Assembly: GCF_024707545.1 (NCBI RefSeq)
Contig: NZ_CP062229.1
Coordinates: forward strand, 4,073,501 to 4,137,500
Source of the DNA: Mesorhizobium onobrychidis
GTDB lineage: Bacteria; Pseudomonadota; Alphaproteobacteria; Rhizobiales; Rhizobiaceae
Length of the DNA: 64,000 nt
Direction: 5' to 3'
Both the position numbers and the translations under genes were made by a program. Of this stretch, positions 48,127 to 59,640 are shown piece by piece (position 1 is the first letter of the stretch; the number at the start of each line of letters is the position of its first letter). Below the pieces are notes generated by a model that saw nothing but the letters and a program-made list of their open reading frames with translations, was not told where the DNA came from and did not search any database.

Positions 48127-48933
48127 TCAGCCGGTGACGCGCTTCATCAGCGCCATGGCGCCGAACGGCGCGCGGACCTTGCCCTCGGTGATGAAGTAGA
48201 CGAACACATCGCGCGGTTTGACCGGTGCGTCGGTTGACGGATCGGTGCGCGGCAGGTCGGCCGGCGCCTTGCCTTCCGCCCAGGTTTTTGCCCGTGCCGC
48301 CCATTCGTCGAGCGCCTTTGGCGTGTAGCAGTCGGGATTATCATCGCTGCCGGTCTGCAACCGGGCATAGATGAAATCGCCGGTGATGTCGGCGATCCCA
48401 GGATATTTGGCGTGGTCGGCGTAGACAATCGCCACCTTGTATTTGCGCGCCAGGGCAGCGAATTCCGGCACGACGAAGCTGTCGTTGCGCACCTCCACCG
48501 CATGGCGCAGCGCAACGCCGTCCTGCTTTTCAGGCAACAGCCTGAGGAAGGCCTCGAAATCGTCCGGATCGAACTTTTTGGTCGGTGCGAATTGCCATAG
48601 GATCGGCCCGAGCTTGTCGCCGAGTGCGGCGACGCCCGATCCCAGGAAGCGCGTCATCGACTCGCCGGCCTCGCCGAGCACGCGGCGGTTGGTGACGAAG
48701 CGGTTGCCTTTCAGCGAATAGACAAAACCGTCCGGCGCTTCGTTAGCCCATTTGACGAAGGTCGGCTCCTTGAAACTCGAATAATAGGTGCCGTTGACTT
48801 CGATGCTCGGCACGTGCCGGGTAGCGTAGTGCAGCTGTTTCGCCTTGGACAGCTTGTCCGGATAGAAGGACGCGTCCCATGGCTCGAAGGTCCAGCCGCC
48901 CATGCCGGCGCGAATTGTTCCTGATTGAGTCAC
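48127..48933 (-). CDS. DUF72 family protein
   Basis: A 268-residue TIM-barrel-like protein of the DUF72 (YecE) family, recognised from G-M-G-G-W-T-F-E-P-W near the start, S-I-E-V-N-G-T-Y-Y and Y-S-L-K-G-N-R-F-V-T-N. The family has no settled biochemical function. It has no signal peptide. It lies 28 bases from the GNAT gene on the same strand and could be co-transcribed. Confidence 0.9.
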   Translation of the reverse strand: MTQSGTIRAGMGGWTFEPWDASFYPDKLSKAKQLHYATRHVPSIEVNGTYYSSFKEPTFVKWANEAPDGFVYSLKGNRFVTNRRVLGEAGESMTRFLGSGVAALGDKLGPILWQFAPTKKFDPDDFEAFLRLLPEKQDGVALRHAVEVRNDSFVVPEFAALARKYKVAIVYADHAKYPGIADITGDFIYARLQTGSDDNPDCYTPKALDEWAARAKTWAEGKAPADLPRTDPSTDAPVKPRDVFVYFITEGKVRAPFGAMALMKRVTG

Positions 48934-48960
48934 TGTCGTCCTCCCGATTGCTGAAAAGGA

Positions 48961-49431
48961 TCAGGCGATGGCCGTTGTCTGGGTGGCTTTAGCCATGTCG
49001 ACGACCGTCCATCCTGGCCGATATGGATTGGGCCGGCGACCCGTTTCGTGAAAGCCATAGGCTTTGTAGAGCACGATGTTTCGTTCCATCTTGGCGTTGG
49101 TGTAGAGCCGCACCTTGGGCAGATGCCACAGCCGCGTCTGTTCGTCCGCCCACTTGAGCAGTGCGATGCCGAAACCGTTGCCCTGGAAAGCAGGGCCGAC
49201 GGCGACGGAGAAGATCATCGTGTGGTCTGGGTGCCGCTCGAGGACAATCAGTCCGGCCGGCTCGCCGCTGCTTTCCAGCAGCCAGACCTCGCCGCGTCCG
49301 ATCCGCGGCGCATAGTCCTCGGTGACCGGGATCGGCGGCGCGCCAAGCAAGGCGGTGTAGGGCGCATAGGCGGCTTCGGTCAGCCGGACGATTGTGGCGA
49401 GATCCTCAGCAAGCGCTCTTCTGATCTTCAT
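48961..49431 (-). CDS. GNAT-family N-acetyltransferase
   Basis: A 156-residue acetyltransferase. The acetyl-CoA motif A is V-A-V-G-P-A-F-Q-G-N-G-F-G-I-A-L-L (a Q-x-x-G-x-G/A form), followed by L-Y-T-N-A-K-M-E-R-N and Y-K-A-Y-G-F-H-E-T-G-R-R. The substrate cannot be told. It is 34 bases from the end of uvrA, which runs the same way. Confidence 0.88.
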   Translation of the reverse strand: MKIRRALAEDLATIVRLTEAAYAPYTALLGAPPIPVTEDYAPRIGRGEVWLLESSGEPAGLIVLERHPDHTMIFSVAVGPAFQGNGFGIALLKWADEQTRLWHLPKVRLYTNAKMERNIVLYKAYGFHETGRRPNPYRPGWTVVDMAKATQTTAIA

Positions 49432-49465
49432 TTGAAGGTTCTTCCAAACGCCAGCCAGTCCTCAC

Positions 49466-52387
<2,922 letters not shown>

Positions 52388-52537
52388 CGCCGGTCGCCGC
52401 CTCAGATCTGGAATCTCGTGGGATGGCGGGTTGTCCCGGCCATCCCCTATGTAGGTAATTTCGCCACCTTTTCGAGAGACGCCACAACTCTCGACCAAAG
52501 CCTTTAACCGTCTTTCGCGCAGGCGGGCAAGCGGAAA

Positions 52538-52552
52538 GAACAAAGACCGAAC
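52538..52552 (-). promoter_or_regulatory. LexA (SOS) box of uvrA
   Basis: GAAC-AAAGACC-GAAC is an exact GAAC-N7-GAAC (GTTC-N7-GTTC on the uvrA strand), the direct-repeat box of alphaproteobacterial LexA. It lies 151 bases before the uvrA start codon, where a promoter would be expected. Confidence 0.8.
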
Positions 52553-53163
52553 ACGCTCCTGACAAAAGCGTCCATGAACCCAGCTTCACAAAGCGCCCGA
52601 TCATGGTGGATTTAAGTTCCAGGCGTTTGCCAGTTCGCGAACCTGTAAACGGATGGCAGCTAGCGACCAACGCGTAACTTGGCGCACCTACAGAGACAAG
52701 GAAATCGTACCCAATAATGCAATCGCTGCGGCCGCAGCAAAGCAATCAGACGAGCATAGAATGTTGCGGCCGTTTTTCTTCCCATGGCCGCGCGCCACGG
52801 CTGATGCCGCGCCGCTCAAAACAGATGCAAATTTCGGATTCGCCACACAAGCGATCACATTTTTTGTAATCGGCTATCCAACGGTTGACGTCTCAGGCTC
52901 AGGGAGTCAGACTCCACAGGTCACCGAAGCCGACCGTCTTTCGATGGCCTCGCCACCCAAAGTGGCCTGCGAGACGCCGCGGGCTTTTGCGATGTGCGCT
53001 TCGGACGACACCAGTCGCAATGGACAGAAGAGGAGAGCAGAGGAATGACTCCACCGGGCAGTCCCTTGAGGCTCCACGTGTCGCTGGAGCCGCGGCAGGC
53101 ATAAGTGCCAGGGCCAGGCGTGTGCGCCGACCGACAAACCGTGACCTGCCGATCCCATTAAAA
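52553..53163. other. Gene-free stretch upstream of uvrA
   Basis: About 600 bases without a convincing gene. It contains a decayed left arm of repeat family P2 near 52606 (GGTGGATTTAAGTTCC) and half of family P3 at 52827. A plus-strand frame across it translates these repeats and is not credited. Confidence 0.5.
52827..52848. repeat. Half copy of palindrome family P3
   Basis: GCAAATTTCGGATTCGCCAC matches the right arm of the P3 copy at 30332 apart from one or two changes; the left arm is missing. Confidence 0.6.
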
Positions 53164-53652
53164 TCAGAGACTACTAGTCGGATCGTCGGCTGAACGCCGC
53201 GAAGCATCCGAAATCAAAAGCCGGCAGTGTACTCCCGGCAAATTGGATTTTAGATCCAAAAAAGCCCCGACCGTTTGCGGAAGCAGCGGCGGGGCTGTTT
53301 GTTTCAGATGGCCGCAAGCGCACGGGTGCCTTGAGATTGTGGCAGCGATGAAGGCCGATGCACTATCGCCGGGGGCCTTGATCGCGCCGAGGCCGACGTC
53401 GAAGGTTATGCTGCCGGAAATCCTGACATCGGTATCGCCGATCTTGAACTGGCCGTTACCGTTGCTGGGCACGGCGTCGTCGGGTTCGGGAGCCGGCTTG
53501 GCGATGCGATAGTCGTTGGACACACCGGGCAGCGTGCCGTTCTGCAAAGGCGGTGAATTGTCTTGGGCGAACGCCGTGCCGAAGGTCATCGCCGCGACGG
53601 CAACACCGATGACTAGCCGGTTCAAGCCGGTGCGGGAATCCTTGTCGCACAT
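53164..53652 (-). pseudogene. Exported protein of unknown function, 3' end probably frameshifted
   Basis: The start at 53652 gives a signal peptide (ends F-G-T-A-F-A-Q) and a short mature part with F-K-I-G-D-T-D-V-R-I-S-G-S-I-T-F-D-V-G, like the first strands of an outer-membrane or small periplasmic protein. After G-A-I-K-A-P the frame runs on through a transcription terminator (53257-53296), which real genes do not do. The switch point is a five-C run (53371-53375 on the plus strand): one added or removed base gives an early stop, either within two residues or just before the terminator. So the last 65 or so residues are probably not native. Confidence 0.55.
53257..53296 (-). terminator. 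Rho-independent terminator
   Basis: On the minus strand AGCCCCG and CGGGGCT pair across 20 bases and are followed by six T. It lies inside the extended frame of the preceding exported-protein gene, supporting a frameshift there. Confidence 0.75.
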
Positions 53653-53750
53653 CGGCCGACCATATCGCCGCGCCATGGTCGAAGCCAGACCGGTGGCGAT
53701 CAAACTTGCCGAACGATTTGGCCTTCGTCGCTCATGAGCCGGCTACCCTT

Positions 53751-54356
53751 TCACGCCGCCTTTTTACGGGTGTCAAAAACATGATCGACAAGCCCCCAGG
53801 TCTTTGCCTCCTCGGCGGTCATGAAATGGTCGCGGTCGAGGGTGCGTTCGACCTCTTCGAACGTGCGACCGCAATGGTGCGCGTAAAGCTCGGTCATGCG
53901 CCGCTTGGTCCTGAGGATACCTTCGGCGTGGCGCTGGATGTCGGAGGCCTGGCCCTGGAAACCGCCTGACGGCTGGTGCAGCAGGATGCTGGTGTTGGGC
54001 AGCGCGATGCGCCGGCCCGGGGTGCCCGCCATCAGCAGGAACGAGGCCATCGAGGCGGCAAAGCCCATGCAGACGGTCGATACGGGACTGCGTATATACT
54101 GCATCGTGTCGTAGATGGCGAAACCGCTGGTCACCACGCCGCCCGGCGAGTTGATGTAGAGCGATATCTCCTTGTCGGGATTGTCGGATTCCAGCGACAG
54201 AAGTTGGGCACAGACCAGCGCCGACACATTGTCATCGATCGGACCGTTGATGAAGACGATGCGCTCGCGCAGCAGCCGCGAAAAAATGTCGAAGGCGCGT
54301 TCGCCGCGGCTCGACTGCTCGATCACCATCGGCACCAGGTTGGCAAAACCGCTCAT
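53751..54356 (-). CDS. clpP: ClpP-type serine protease (probable second copy)
   Basis: A 201-residue ClpP. The catalytic triad is Ser102 (F-A-A-S-M), His127 (L-L-H-Q-P-S-G-G) and Asp176 (L-D-R-D-H-F); spacings of 25 and 49 residues equal those of E. coli Clp[13 protein letters not shown] replaces the usual Q-A-A-S-M-G-A-F-L-L, so it is likely an accessory paralogue rather than the main clpP, which normally precedes clpX-lon. Neither gene is here. It would form cytoplasmic proteolytic rings with Clp ATPases. It lies 21 bases after the SRPBCC gene on the same strand. Confidence 0.9.
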   Translation of the reverse strand: MSGFANLVPMVIEQSSRGERAFDIFSRLLRERIVFINGPIDDNVSALVCAQLLSLESDNPDKEISLYINSPGGVVTSGFAIYDTMQYIRSPVSTVCMGFAASMASFLLMAGTPGRRIALPNTSILLHQPSGGFQGQASDIQRHAEGILRTKRRMTELYAHHCGRTFEEVERTLDRDHFMTAEEAKTWGLVDHVFDTRKKAA

Positions 54357-54377
54357 CGCTTTTCTCCGTTGTGCCGC

Positions 54378-54872
54378 TCAGGCCGCGCGCAGGAAGAGGC
54401 GAGGCGAGTTTGCAGCTATGATCTGTCTGGGGCTGTGTGCGTTGAGCGAAAGCCGGCAACCAGCGCCTGCAACCGCAGGCGTAGCTACCCGCGCAAATCC
54501 ATCGTGGACGATGCGCAGATGCGTGCCGCCCGACACGGTGCGGTCGAGCGTGAAGGTGACAATGCTATCCATTGGGTTGTCCAGCGGGCTGGTGAGCGGA
54601 TCCGCTGCGTTGCCAGGCGCCAGTCGCTCCCGCCAGGAATAACGCAGCAGGCGTTCGGGCTCGGCGTCGAGAATTTCGCACTCGATCTGCGCATCAGCCT
54701 TAGCAAAGGCAAAGCGGACGCCGATCTCCGGCTTGATGTCGTTCGGCATCATCCAGGCTGCGAGCAGGTCCGGCACCGTCAGCGCCCGCCACACTTTTTC
54801 CGGTGGGTCTGGAAGCTCGCACTCGAACTCGATCGAATCTGCCGCCATGCCTGAATGCTGTTTTGCCGTCAT
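54378..54872 (-). CDS. SRPBCC/AHSA1-family protein paired with ArsR regulator
   Basis: A 164-residue START-like protein: F-E-C-E-L-P-D-P-P-E-K-V-W-R-A-L-T at the start and a middle L-R-Y-S-W block typical of the AHSA1 family. Its start overlaps the ArsR stop codon by four bases. ArsR-AHSA1 pairs are frequent and the START protein is presumed to bind the small ligand or carry out the induced function. The end of the protein is Ser/Arg-rich and unlike the family, so the last 20-30 residues may be altered. Confidence 0.82.
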   Translation of the reverse strand: MTAKQHSGMAADSIEFECELPDPPEKVWRALTVPDLLAAWMMPNDIKPEIGVRFAFAKADAQIECEILDAEPERLLRYSWRERLAPGNAADPLTSPLDNPMDSIVTFTLDRTVSGGTHLRIVHDGFARVATPAVAGAGCRLSLNAHSPRQIIAANSPRLFLRAA

Positions 54873-55183
54873 TGATCCATATCCTTCAAAACCGCCTTGA
54901 GCCGTTCGATACGCTCGGGCCAGAACGCACGGTAGCGCTCGATCCAGCCGAGCAGAGGGTCAAGCCCTTGCGGATCGGCGCGATAATAAGCGTTGCGGCC
55001 GGCTCGCCGCTCGACCACAAGGCCGGCGCCGCGCAGCACTGCGAGATGCTGCGACACGGCCGGTTGCGACACGGTCATGCCGCTGCGCAGTTCCGACACG
55101 GTCATCTCGCCAGCGGCGAGCCGTTCGTAGACGGCGCGGCGCGTCGGGTCGGAAAGCGCTCGAAAAATCTCTGCTTCGATCAT
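54869..55183 (-). CDS. ArsR-family transcriptional regulator
   Basis: A 104-residue winged-helix regulator: F-R-A-L-S-D-P-T-R-R-A-V-Y-E-R-L is the family start and V-S-Q-P-A-V-S-Q-H-L-A-V-L the recognition helix. There is no metal-binding C-x-C, so it belongs to the non-metal branch, which often controls an AHSA1 partner. The ATG at 55183 is preferred over a GTG at 55204 because the GTG falls inside an inverted repeat that looks like its operator. Confidence 0.88.
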   Translation of the reverse strand: MIEAEIFRALSDPTRRAVYERLAAGEMTVSELRSGMTVSQPAVSQHLAVLRGAGLVVERRAGRNAYYRADPQGLDPLLGWIERYRAFWPERIERLKAVLKDMDQ

Positions 55184-55192
55184 GGTGGAAGC

Positions 55193-55208
55193 ATAAGTCG
55201 ACACTTAT
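55193..55208. promoter_or_regulatory. Candidate ArsR operator (inverted repeat)
   Basis: ATAAGT-CGAC-ACTTAT is a perfect 6-base dyad with a 4-base centre, ten bases upstream of the chosen ArsR start codon. Its position suggests autoregulation. Confidence 0.55.
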
Positions 55209-55303
55209 TGGTTTGGCAAGCAGTCTTTTCGCGCCCATATGGAATGGAGCAGTGGACCCAATCGATTGCTGACATTCCTTGACAGTAGAGATTGATGAGC
55301 CTA

Positions 55304-55318
55304 GAACGAAAAGAGAAC
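55304..55318 (+). promoter_or_regulatory. LexA (SOS) box of ssb
   Basis: GAAC-GAAAAGA-GAAC is an exact GAAC-N7-GAAC about 100 bases before the ssb start codon, the same motif as before uvrA. Confidence 0.8.
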
Positions 55319-55419
55319 AAAAACCTTGTGGGAAAAGGCAGCCACGGCAGGCGGGGATTGTCCGCAGTCTATAAGGTGAGCGACAGAAATTTTGTTTCGG
55401 ATGAGCGCGGAGAAGTATC

Positions 55420-55938
55420 ATGGCGGGTAGCGTCAACAAGGTCATTCTGGTGGGCAATCTCGGGGCGGATCCGGAAATCCGCCGTTTGAATTCGGGTGAG
55501 CCGGTCGTCAATATCCGCGTCGCCACCTCGGAAAGCTGGCGCGACAAGACTTCCGGCGAGCGCAAGGAAAAGACCGAGTGGCACAATGTCGTCATCTTCA
55601 ACGAGCAGCTCGCCAAGGTCGCCGAGCAGTATCTGAAGAAGGGCGCGAAGGTTTATGTCGAGGGCCAGTTGCAGACGCGCAAATGGCAGGACCAGACCGG
55701 CAATGACCGCTACACCACCGAAATCGTGCTGCAGAAATTCCGTGGCGAGCTGCAGATGCTCGACGCACGCGGGCAGGGCGAGGGCGGTCAGGTCGGTAGC
55801 TATACCGGTGGCGGCAGCAGCCGCGGTTCCGATTTCGGCCAGTCCGGCCCGGGCGAGAGTTTCAATCGCGGCGGCAGTGGCGGCAACAAGGGCGGCGGCG
55901 GTTCGTCGCGCGAACTGGACGACGAAATTCCGTTTTGA
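55420..55938 (+). CDS. ssb: Single-stranded DNA-binding protein
   Basis: A 172-residue SSB. Residues 1-112 are the OB fold ([35 protein letters not shown]). A Gly/Ser-rich linker follows and the tip is D-D-E-I-P-F, the acidic tail that docks repair proteins. Works at replication forks and in repair. A LexA box precedes it; a hairpin follows. Confidence 0.97.
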   Translation: MAGSVNKVILVGNLGADPEIRRLNSGEPVVNIRVATSESWRDKTSGERKEKTEWHNVVIFNEQLAKVAEQYLKKGAKVYVEGQLQTRKWQDQTGNDRYTTEIVLQKFRGELQMLDARGQGEGGQVGSYTGGGSSRGSDFGQSGPGESFNRGGSGGNKGGGGSSRELDDEIPF

Positions 55939-56000
55939 TCGCTCGGAGCGAACGGCTCTGCGCGAGCTGACAACGCCAGCTATTTGAGGCCACGCATTGG

Positions 56001-56033
56001 CGTCCCGAAAGTCTATCTTGGATTTTCGGGACG
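56001..56033 (+). terminator. Hairpin after ssb
   Basis: CGTCCCGAAA pairs exactly with TTTCGGGACG across 13 bases, followed by a weak T-rich stretch; a probable ssb terminator. Confidence 0.6.
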
Positions 56034-56072
56034 TTGTGCGTTTGAGTAGTGTGCGGTGAAAGGACGTATCAG

Positions 56073-56498
56073 ATGAAAGCACGGGTCAAATGGGTCGAGG
56101 AGCGCACCTTCGTCGGTGAGTCCGGCAGCGGTCACAAGGTAGTGCTGGGGACTGCGTTCGGACCGGAAGGCAAGACGCCGGGGCCGAGCCCGATGGAGCT
56201 GGTGCTGCTCGGCACTGGCGGCTGCTCGGCCTATGATGTGGTCCACATCCTCGAAAAGGGGCGCGAGGCGGTCGAAGACTGCGTGGTCGAACTCGACGCC
56301 GACCGAGCGGAGAAGGAGCCGCGGGTGTTCACCCGTATCCATATGCGTTTCATCGTCAAGGGCCGCGCGCTTTCGCGCGACAAGGTGAAACGGGCGATCG
56401 AGCTGTCGATCGAAAAATACTGCTCAGCCACGGCGATGTTGGCCAAGACCGCCACCGTCACGCATGATTTCGAGGTTGTCGATACAGCGGCGAAGTAA
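56073..56498 (+). CDS. OsmC-family peroxiredoxin-like protein
   Basis: A 141-residue OsmC/Ohr-fold protein. The two cysteines of the family are present in G-G-C-S-A-Y-D-V and K-Y-C-S-A-T-A-M. The single early G-x-G-H-K and P-x-P-M-E-L-V-L are like the YhfA branch rather than Ohr. It probably reduces hydroperoxides in the cytoplasm. The ATG at 56073 follows AAAGGA. Confidence 0.88.
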   Translation: MKARVKWVEERTFVGESGSGHKVVLGTAFGPEGKTPGPSPMELVLLGTGGCSAYDVVHILEKGREAVEDCVVELDADRAEKEPRVFTRIHMRFIVKGRALSRDKVKRAIELSIEKYCSATAMLAKTATVTHDFEVVDTAAK

Positions 56499-56568
56499 CC
56501 GATTAATAAGGGCTGAATATTTAGACTTCGCGTGGCATCGTCATTGTGCAGTCTGGAGTTTATGTTTA

Positions 56569-57315
56569 ATGTCGCTGACTAGTCTGGTGAAGTCTGTATT
56601 CGGACCTTCAGCGGAGAGAAAAAGTAAAAAATCGCTCTATCGACTGTTGGTCGCCGAAACAATTTTGCGGACGATATGGCATGGCCCGCAAGATGAAAAA
56701 GGGAATTACGTCGAAGCTAAGAGTACGGAAGTGAAGGAACTGTACCGCGCGGGACGTGTTTTCAGTCACAGCTTCATATCGGTTTACGAGCAAGCATCCG
56801 GATTGCTCTGGACGCTGGGAGTCGCCGAACCGGCGAGGCTGGTGAAGGGGCAATGGCACTCCGGATACGATGATCGTGGTTTTCCAGCATTCTTCAGGCT
56901 TCGTCATGATATTCGGCACAGCACCAACATCGCCGCAACCTATTCGGAATATTCGTTTCCGTCATTGAACTATGTCCTGCGAACCTATCTCGACCTCGTG
57001 TGGGAAAGCGAACATTGGCGTTCTCAGATAGAACCTATCATTGATGCCCTGGAGGCCAGAGTCGACCTTGAGCAGATACAGGCACTAGCTAATTCACCCA
57101 GCACCGCCCGGTCACTGCCTGTCGTCCTTGTGAAACAAGCACCAGCCATTGCACAGCTACTCGAGCGAATGGGGTATCTCGAACGCAAGCAAGGTTTTCC
57201 AGGTTGGACCGAAACCGCACGGCCGGCTCTTGGCGGCAATTGGTTTGACCTGCAGGGCGGGCGGGTTGAATCCGAGAATGGCCGGCCTATGCCCCGGCTT
57301 CGGAGTCTAAACTAA
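56569..57315 (+). CDS. Protein of unknown function, lower GC than its surroundings
   Basis: A 248-residue soluble protein with no signal peptide or membrane segment. The first 200 residues are helical with many aromatics (Y-R-L-L-V-A-E-T-I-L-R-T-I-W-H-G, F-F-R-L-R-H-D-I-R-H-S-T). No catalytic motif stands out. The base composition at 56500-57100 is clearly less GC-rich than the genes on either side, which hints at transfer. GGAG lies about eleven bases before the ATG. I do not recognise the family. Confidence 0.65.
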   Translation: MSLTSLVKSVFGPSAERKSKKSLYRLLVAETILRTIWHGPQDEKGNYVEAKSTEVKELYRAGRVFSHSFISVYEQASGLLWTLGVAEPARLVKGQWHSGYDDRGFPAFFRLRHDIRHSTNIAATYSEYSFPSLNYVLRTYLDLVWESEHWRSQIEPIIDALEARVDLEQIQALANSPSTARSLPVVLVKQAPAIAQLLERMGYLERKQGFPGWTETARPALGGNWFDLQGGRVESENGRPMPRLRSLN

Positions 57316-57335
57316 ACGCGTTGTTGTTCGTCGGT

Positions 57336-57968
57336 TCAGGGAGCCCCCATCAACGCCTTGATGCCGTCGGCGACGAACTGCACGGCGAGCGCCGCCAGGA
57401 TGACGCCGAGCAGCCGGGTCAGGATCGAGCGGCCGGTCTGGCCGAGGATGCGGTCGATGCGCTCGGCCAGCACGAACACCAGGTAGGTGATGACAAGACA
57501 GATCGCGATGATGCCAACCAAAGCAGCCTGCGCGCCAAAACCTGGAAAAGAGCTGGAGAGCAGGACGGTCGCTGAAATCGCGCCAGGACCGGCGATCAGC
57601 GGGATCGCCAGCGGAAATGCGGCGATGTTGTGGATCATGTCCTTGGTGATGGCGACGTCGCCGATCTTCTCCTTGCGGTCCTGCCGGCGCTCGAACACCA
57701 TTTCGAAGGCGATGAAGAACAGCAGGAACCCGCCGGCGACGCGGAAGGCCGGCAGCGTGATGCCGAATACCGACAGGATCGATGCGCCGGCGATCGCGAA
57801 CAGCGCCATCACCAGGAACGCGATGATCGAGGCGCGGACGGAAACCTGGTTGCGCTCCTCGCGGTTCATGCCGCGCGTCACGGCGAGAAAGAGCGGCGCC
57901 AGGCCAGGCGGGTCGATGGTCACGAGAATGGTGACGAAGGCGTTGAACAGGCTGTCGAAGCTCGGCAT
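57336..57968 (-). CDS. MarC-family membrane protein
   Basis: A 210-residue protein with six membrane helices matching the MarC/SnatA (UPF0056) family: F-V-T-I-L-V-T-I-D-P-P-G-L-A-P-L-F near the start and A-F-P-L-A-I-P-L-I-A-G-P-G-A-I-S in the middle. Some members export small neutral amino acids; others have no proven function. Start 57968 follows GGGAGGG. It is convergent with the unknown gene, with about 20 bases between. Confidence 0.92.
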   Translation of the reverse strand: MPSFDSLFNAFVTILVTIDPPGLAPLFLAVTRGMNREERNQVSVRASIIAFLVMALFAIAGASILSVFGITLPAFRVAGGFLLFFIAFEMVFERRQDRKEKIGDVAITKDMIHNIAAFPLAIPLIAGPGAISATVLLSSSFPGFGAQAALVGIIAICLVITYLVFVLAERIDRILGQTGRSILTRLLGVILAALAVQFVADGIKALMGAP

Positions 57969-58045
57969 CTCTGACCCTCCCGCCGGGCCGTGCCCGAGAC
58001 CCCTGCATTGGTAGAGCAAAGCGGCGTCAGGGGAAACCGTGCAGG

Positions 58046-58582
58046 TCAGGTGCTGGCCGCGCGCCGCGCCAGGAACTCGACTTCGAGCCGCCAGGTCGCG
58101 CCGCCGTCCTGCGAGCGTTCACCCAGCCAGCGGAAGGAGTTTTCGGTAATGCGGGAAAAGCTCCAGCGCACCGAAGCCCCGGTGCCGTCAGCGCCTTGCT
58201 GGACGATGGTGTCGCCCTCGGCGCGGCCGAGCTGGCGGCTGTAATATTGGGTGCGCGGATCGCTCCAGAAAATGTGCCAGGCGTCGACGCTTGGGTCATA
58301 GACGCGCAGTGTCGTGCCATAGAAGGTCCATTTTCCGAGCGACGGCGAGGGACCGGCGTCGCGCGCCGGCAGGATCCATACGTCCTGGATCGCGCGGCCT
58401 TCGAGCACCCATCCGAAATGCACCTCGCCGCGCCCGGTCAGCACCTGGCCGTCTTCGAGATGGCGCGTGGCGTCGAACGTCCAGGCGCCGACGAAGCGGC
58501 CGTAAAGATCCAGTTTCTCGGCAAGGTTCGCGGCTGGCCCGTCGCTGTGCAGGGCTTCGGCAAAGGAGGATGAATTGAACAT
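58046..58582 (-). CDS. Conserved protein, DUF1579-like
   Basis: A 178-residue soluble protein rich in Trp and Gly with a beta-barrel pattern: L-Y-G-R-F-V-G-A-W-T-F-D-A-T, G-R-G-E-V-H-F-G-W-V-L-E-G-R-A-I-Q-D-V-W, then W-S-F-S-R-I-T. This resembles calycin-like DUF1579 proteins. No catalytic motif. Divergent from the AraC-type regulator gene across 86 bases, so it is a likely regulatory target. Confidence 0.75.
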   Translation of the reverse strand: MFNSSSFAEALHSDGPAANLAEKLDLYGRFVGAWTFDATRHLEDGQVLTGRGEVHFGWVLEGRAIQDVWILPARDAGPSPSLGKWTFYGTTLRVYDPSVDAWHIFWSDPRTQYYSRQLGRAEGDTIVQQGADGTGASVRWSFSRITENSFRWLGERSQDGGATWRLEVEFLARRAAST

Positions 58583-58668
58583 GGTTGTGGTCTCTTCTTG
58601 TCAGGAGACCGGGATGAATACGCCGCGCTAGGCTTCTTGCGCTTGGGAAAAATTGCTATGTTTCGGCC

Positions 58669-59589
58669 ATGACGACGAGCGCGCATACACTGGCGTCCGG
58701 ACGAGACTGGCAGGTGTCGGACGTGGTCTGCACTGCCGGCGCCGCTGATCGCCCGTTCGAGGAAGAGCATCGCAACTTCTGCGTCGCCGTGGTGACTAAT
58801 GGCACCTTCCGCTACCGCGTACGCCAGGGCACGGCGATGCTGACGCCGGGCGCGCTCCTGCTCGGCAACCCTGGCACTTGCTACGAGTGTGGGCACGAGC
58901 ATGGCGCCGGCGATCGCTGCCTCTCCTTCCATTTCGGGCCGGCTTACATGGAACAGATCGTTGCCGACACGCCGGGAGTGAAGAGGCTAGCCTTCAAGAC
59001 GCCGCGGCTGCCGCCGTTGCCGGCGCTGGCACCGCTGCTGGCTGAGGCGGAGGCTGCGCGCGAGACGGCCGACATCGAGGCGTTCGAGGAACTCGGTTTG
59101 CGCATTGCCGGCGCAGCCGTCGCCTCCAGCGTCACGCCTGCTGCCCGGGTGCCGAGCCGCCGCGACCAGAAACGTGTCGCGGAGGCGGTACGGCGCATCG
59201 AGAAGGATGCCGAAAGGCCGGTCTCGCTGGCCGAGCTTGCCAGCGAGACGGCGACCAGTCCCTACCATTTCCTGCGCAGCTTCCGGCGCGTGGCGGGCGT
59301 GACGCCCTACCAGTTCCTGCTGAAAACCCGGCTGCACAGGGCGGCGGTGCGGCTGCGCATGTCGGACGAGGCGATCTCGACAATTGCCTTCGAGGCCGGG
59401 TTTAACGATTTGTCGACCTTCAACCGCCGTTTCCGGCGCGTGATGGGGGAGGCGCCCGGCGCCTACCGGCTCCGGCAGCGAGGCGATAAAGCGCCGCCGT
59501 TCCGGCTTTGTGAAGCAAATTGGCCTGACAAAGAGCTTTGCCGCGACAGCCACGAAAAAGCGCCTCGGCCATATCGTCGCAATCAGTGA
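58669..59589 (+). CDS. AraC-family transcriptional regulator
   Basis: A 306-residue regulator. Residues 1-120 are a cupin-like sensing domain with several His and Cys (C-Y-E-C-G-H-E-H), and residues about 165-265 carry the two helix-turn-helix motifs (S-L-A-E-L-A-S-E-T-A-T-S-P-Y-H-F-L-R-S-F and I-S-T-I-A-F-E-A-G-F-N-D-L-S-T-F-N-R-R-F). The histidine/cysteine cluster might bind metal but this is not shown. Divergent from the DUF1579-like gene. Confidence 0.9.
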   Translation: MTTSAHTLASGRDWQVSDVVCTAGAADRPFEEEHRNFCVAVVTNGTFRYRVRQGTAMLTPGALLLGNPGTCYECGHEHGAGDRCLSFHFGPAYMEQIVADTPGVKRLAFKTPRLPPLPALAPLLAEAEAARETADIEAFEELGLRIAGAAVASSVTPAARVPSRRDQKRVAEAVRRIEKDAERPVSLAELASETATSPYHFLRSFRRVAGVTPYQFLLKTRLHRAAVRLRMSDEAISTIAFEAGFNDLSTFNRRFRRVMGEAPGAYRLRQRGDKAPPFRLCEANWPDKELCRDSHEKAPRPYRRNQ

Positions 59590-59640
59590 TATCCTTTTGA
59601 AATCACCACAAAAATCGACACTGGAAAACTACCGCGGACA

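Noticed and set aside
52653..53048. A 131-codon plus-strand frame between uvrA and the exported-protein gene
   Set aside because: It translates remnants of palindrome P3 and has no ribosome site or family character.
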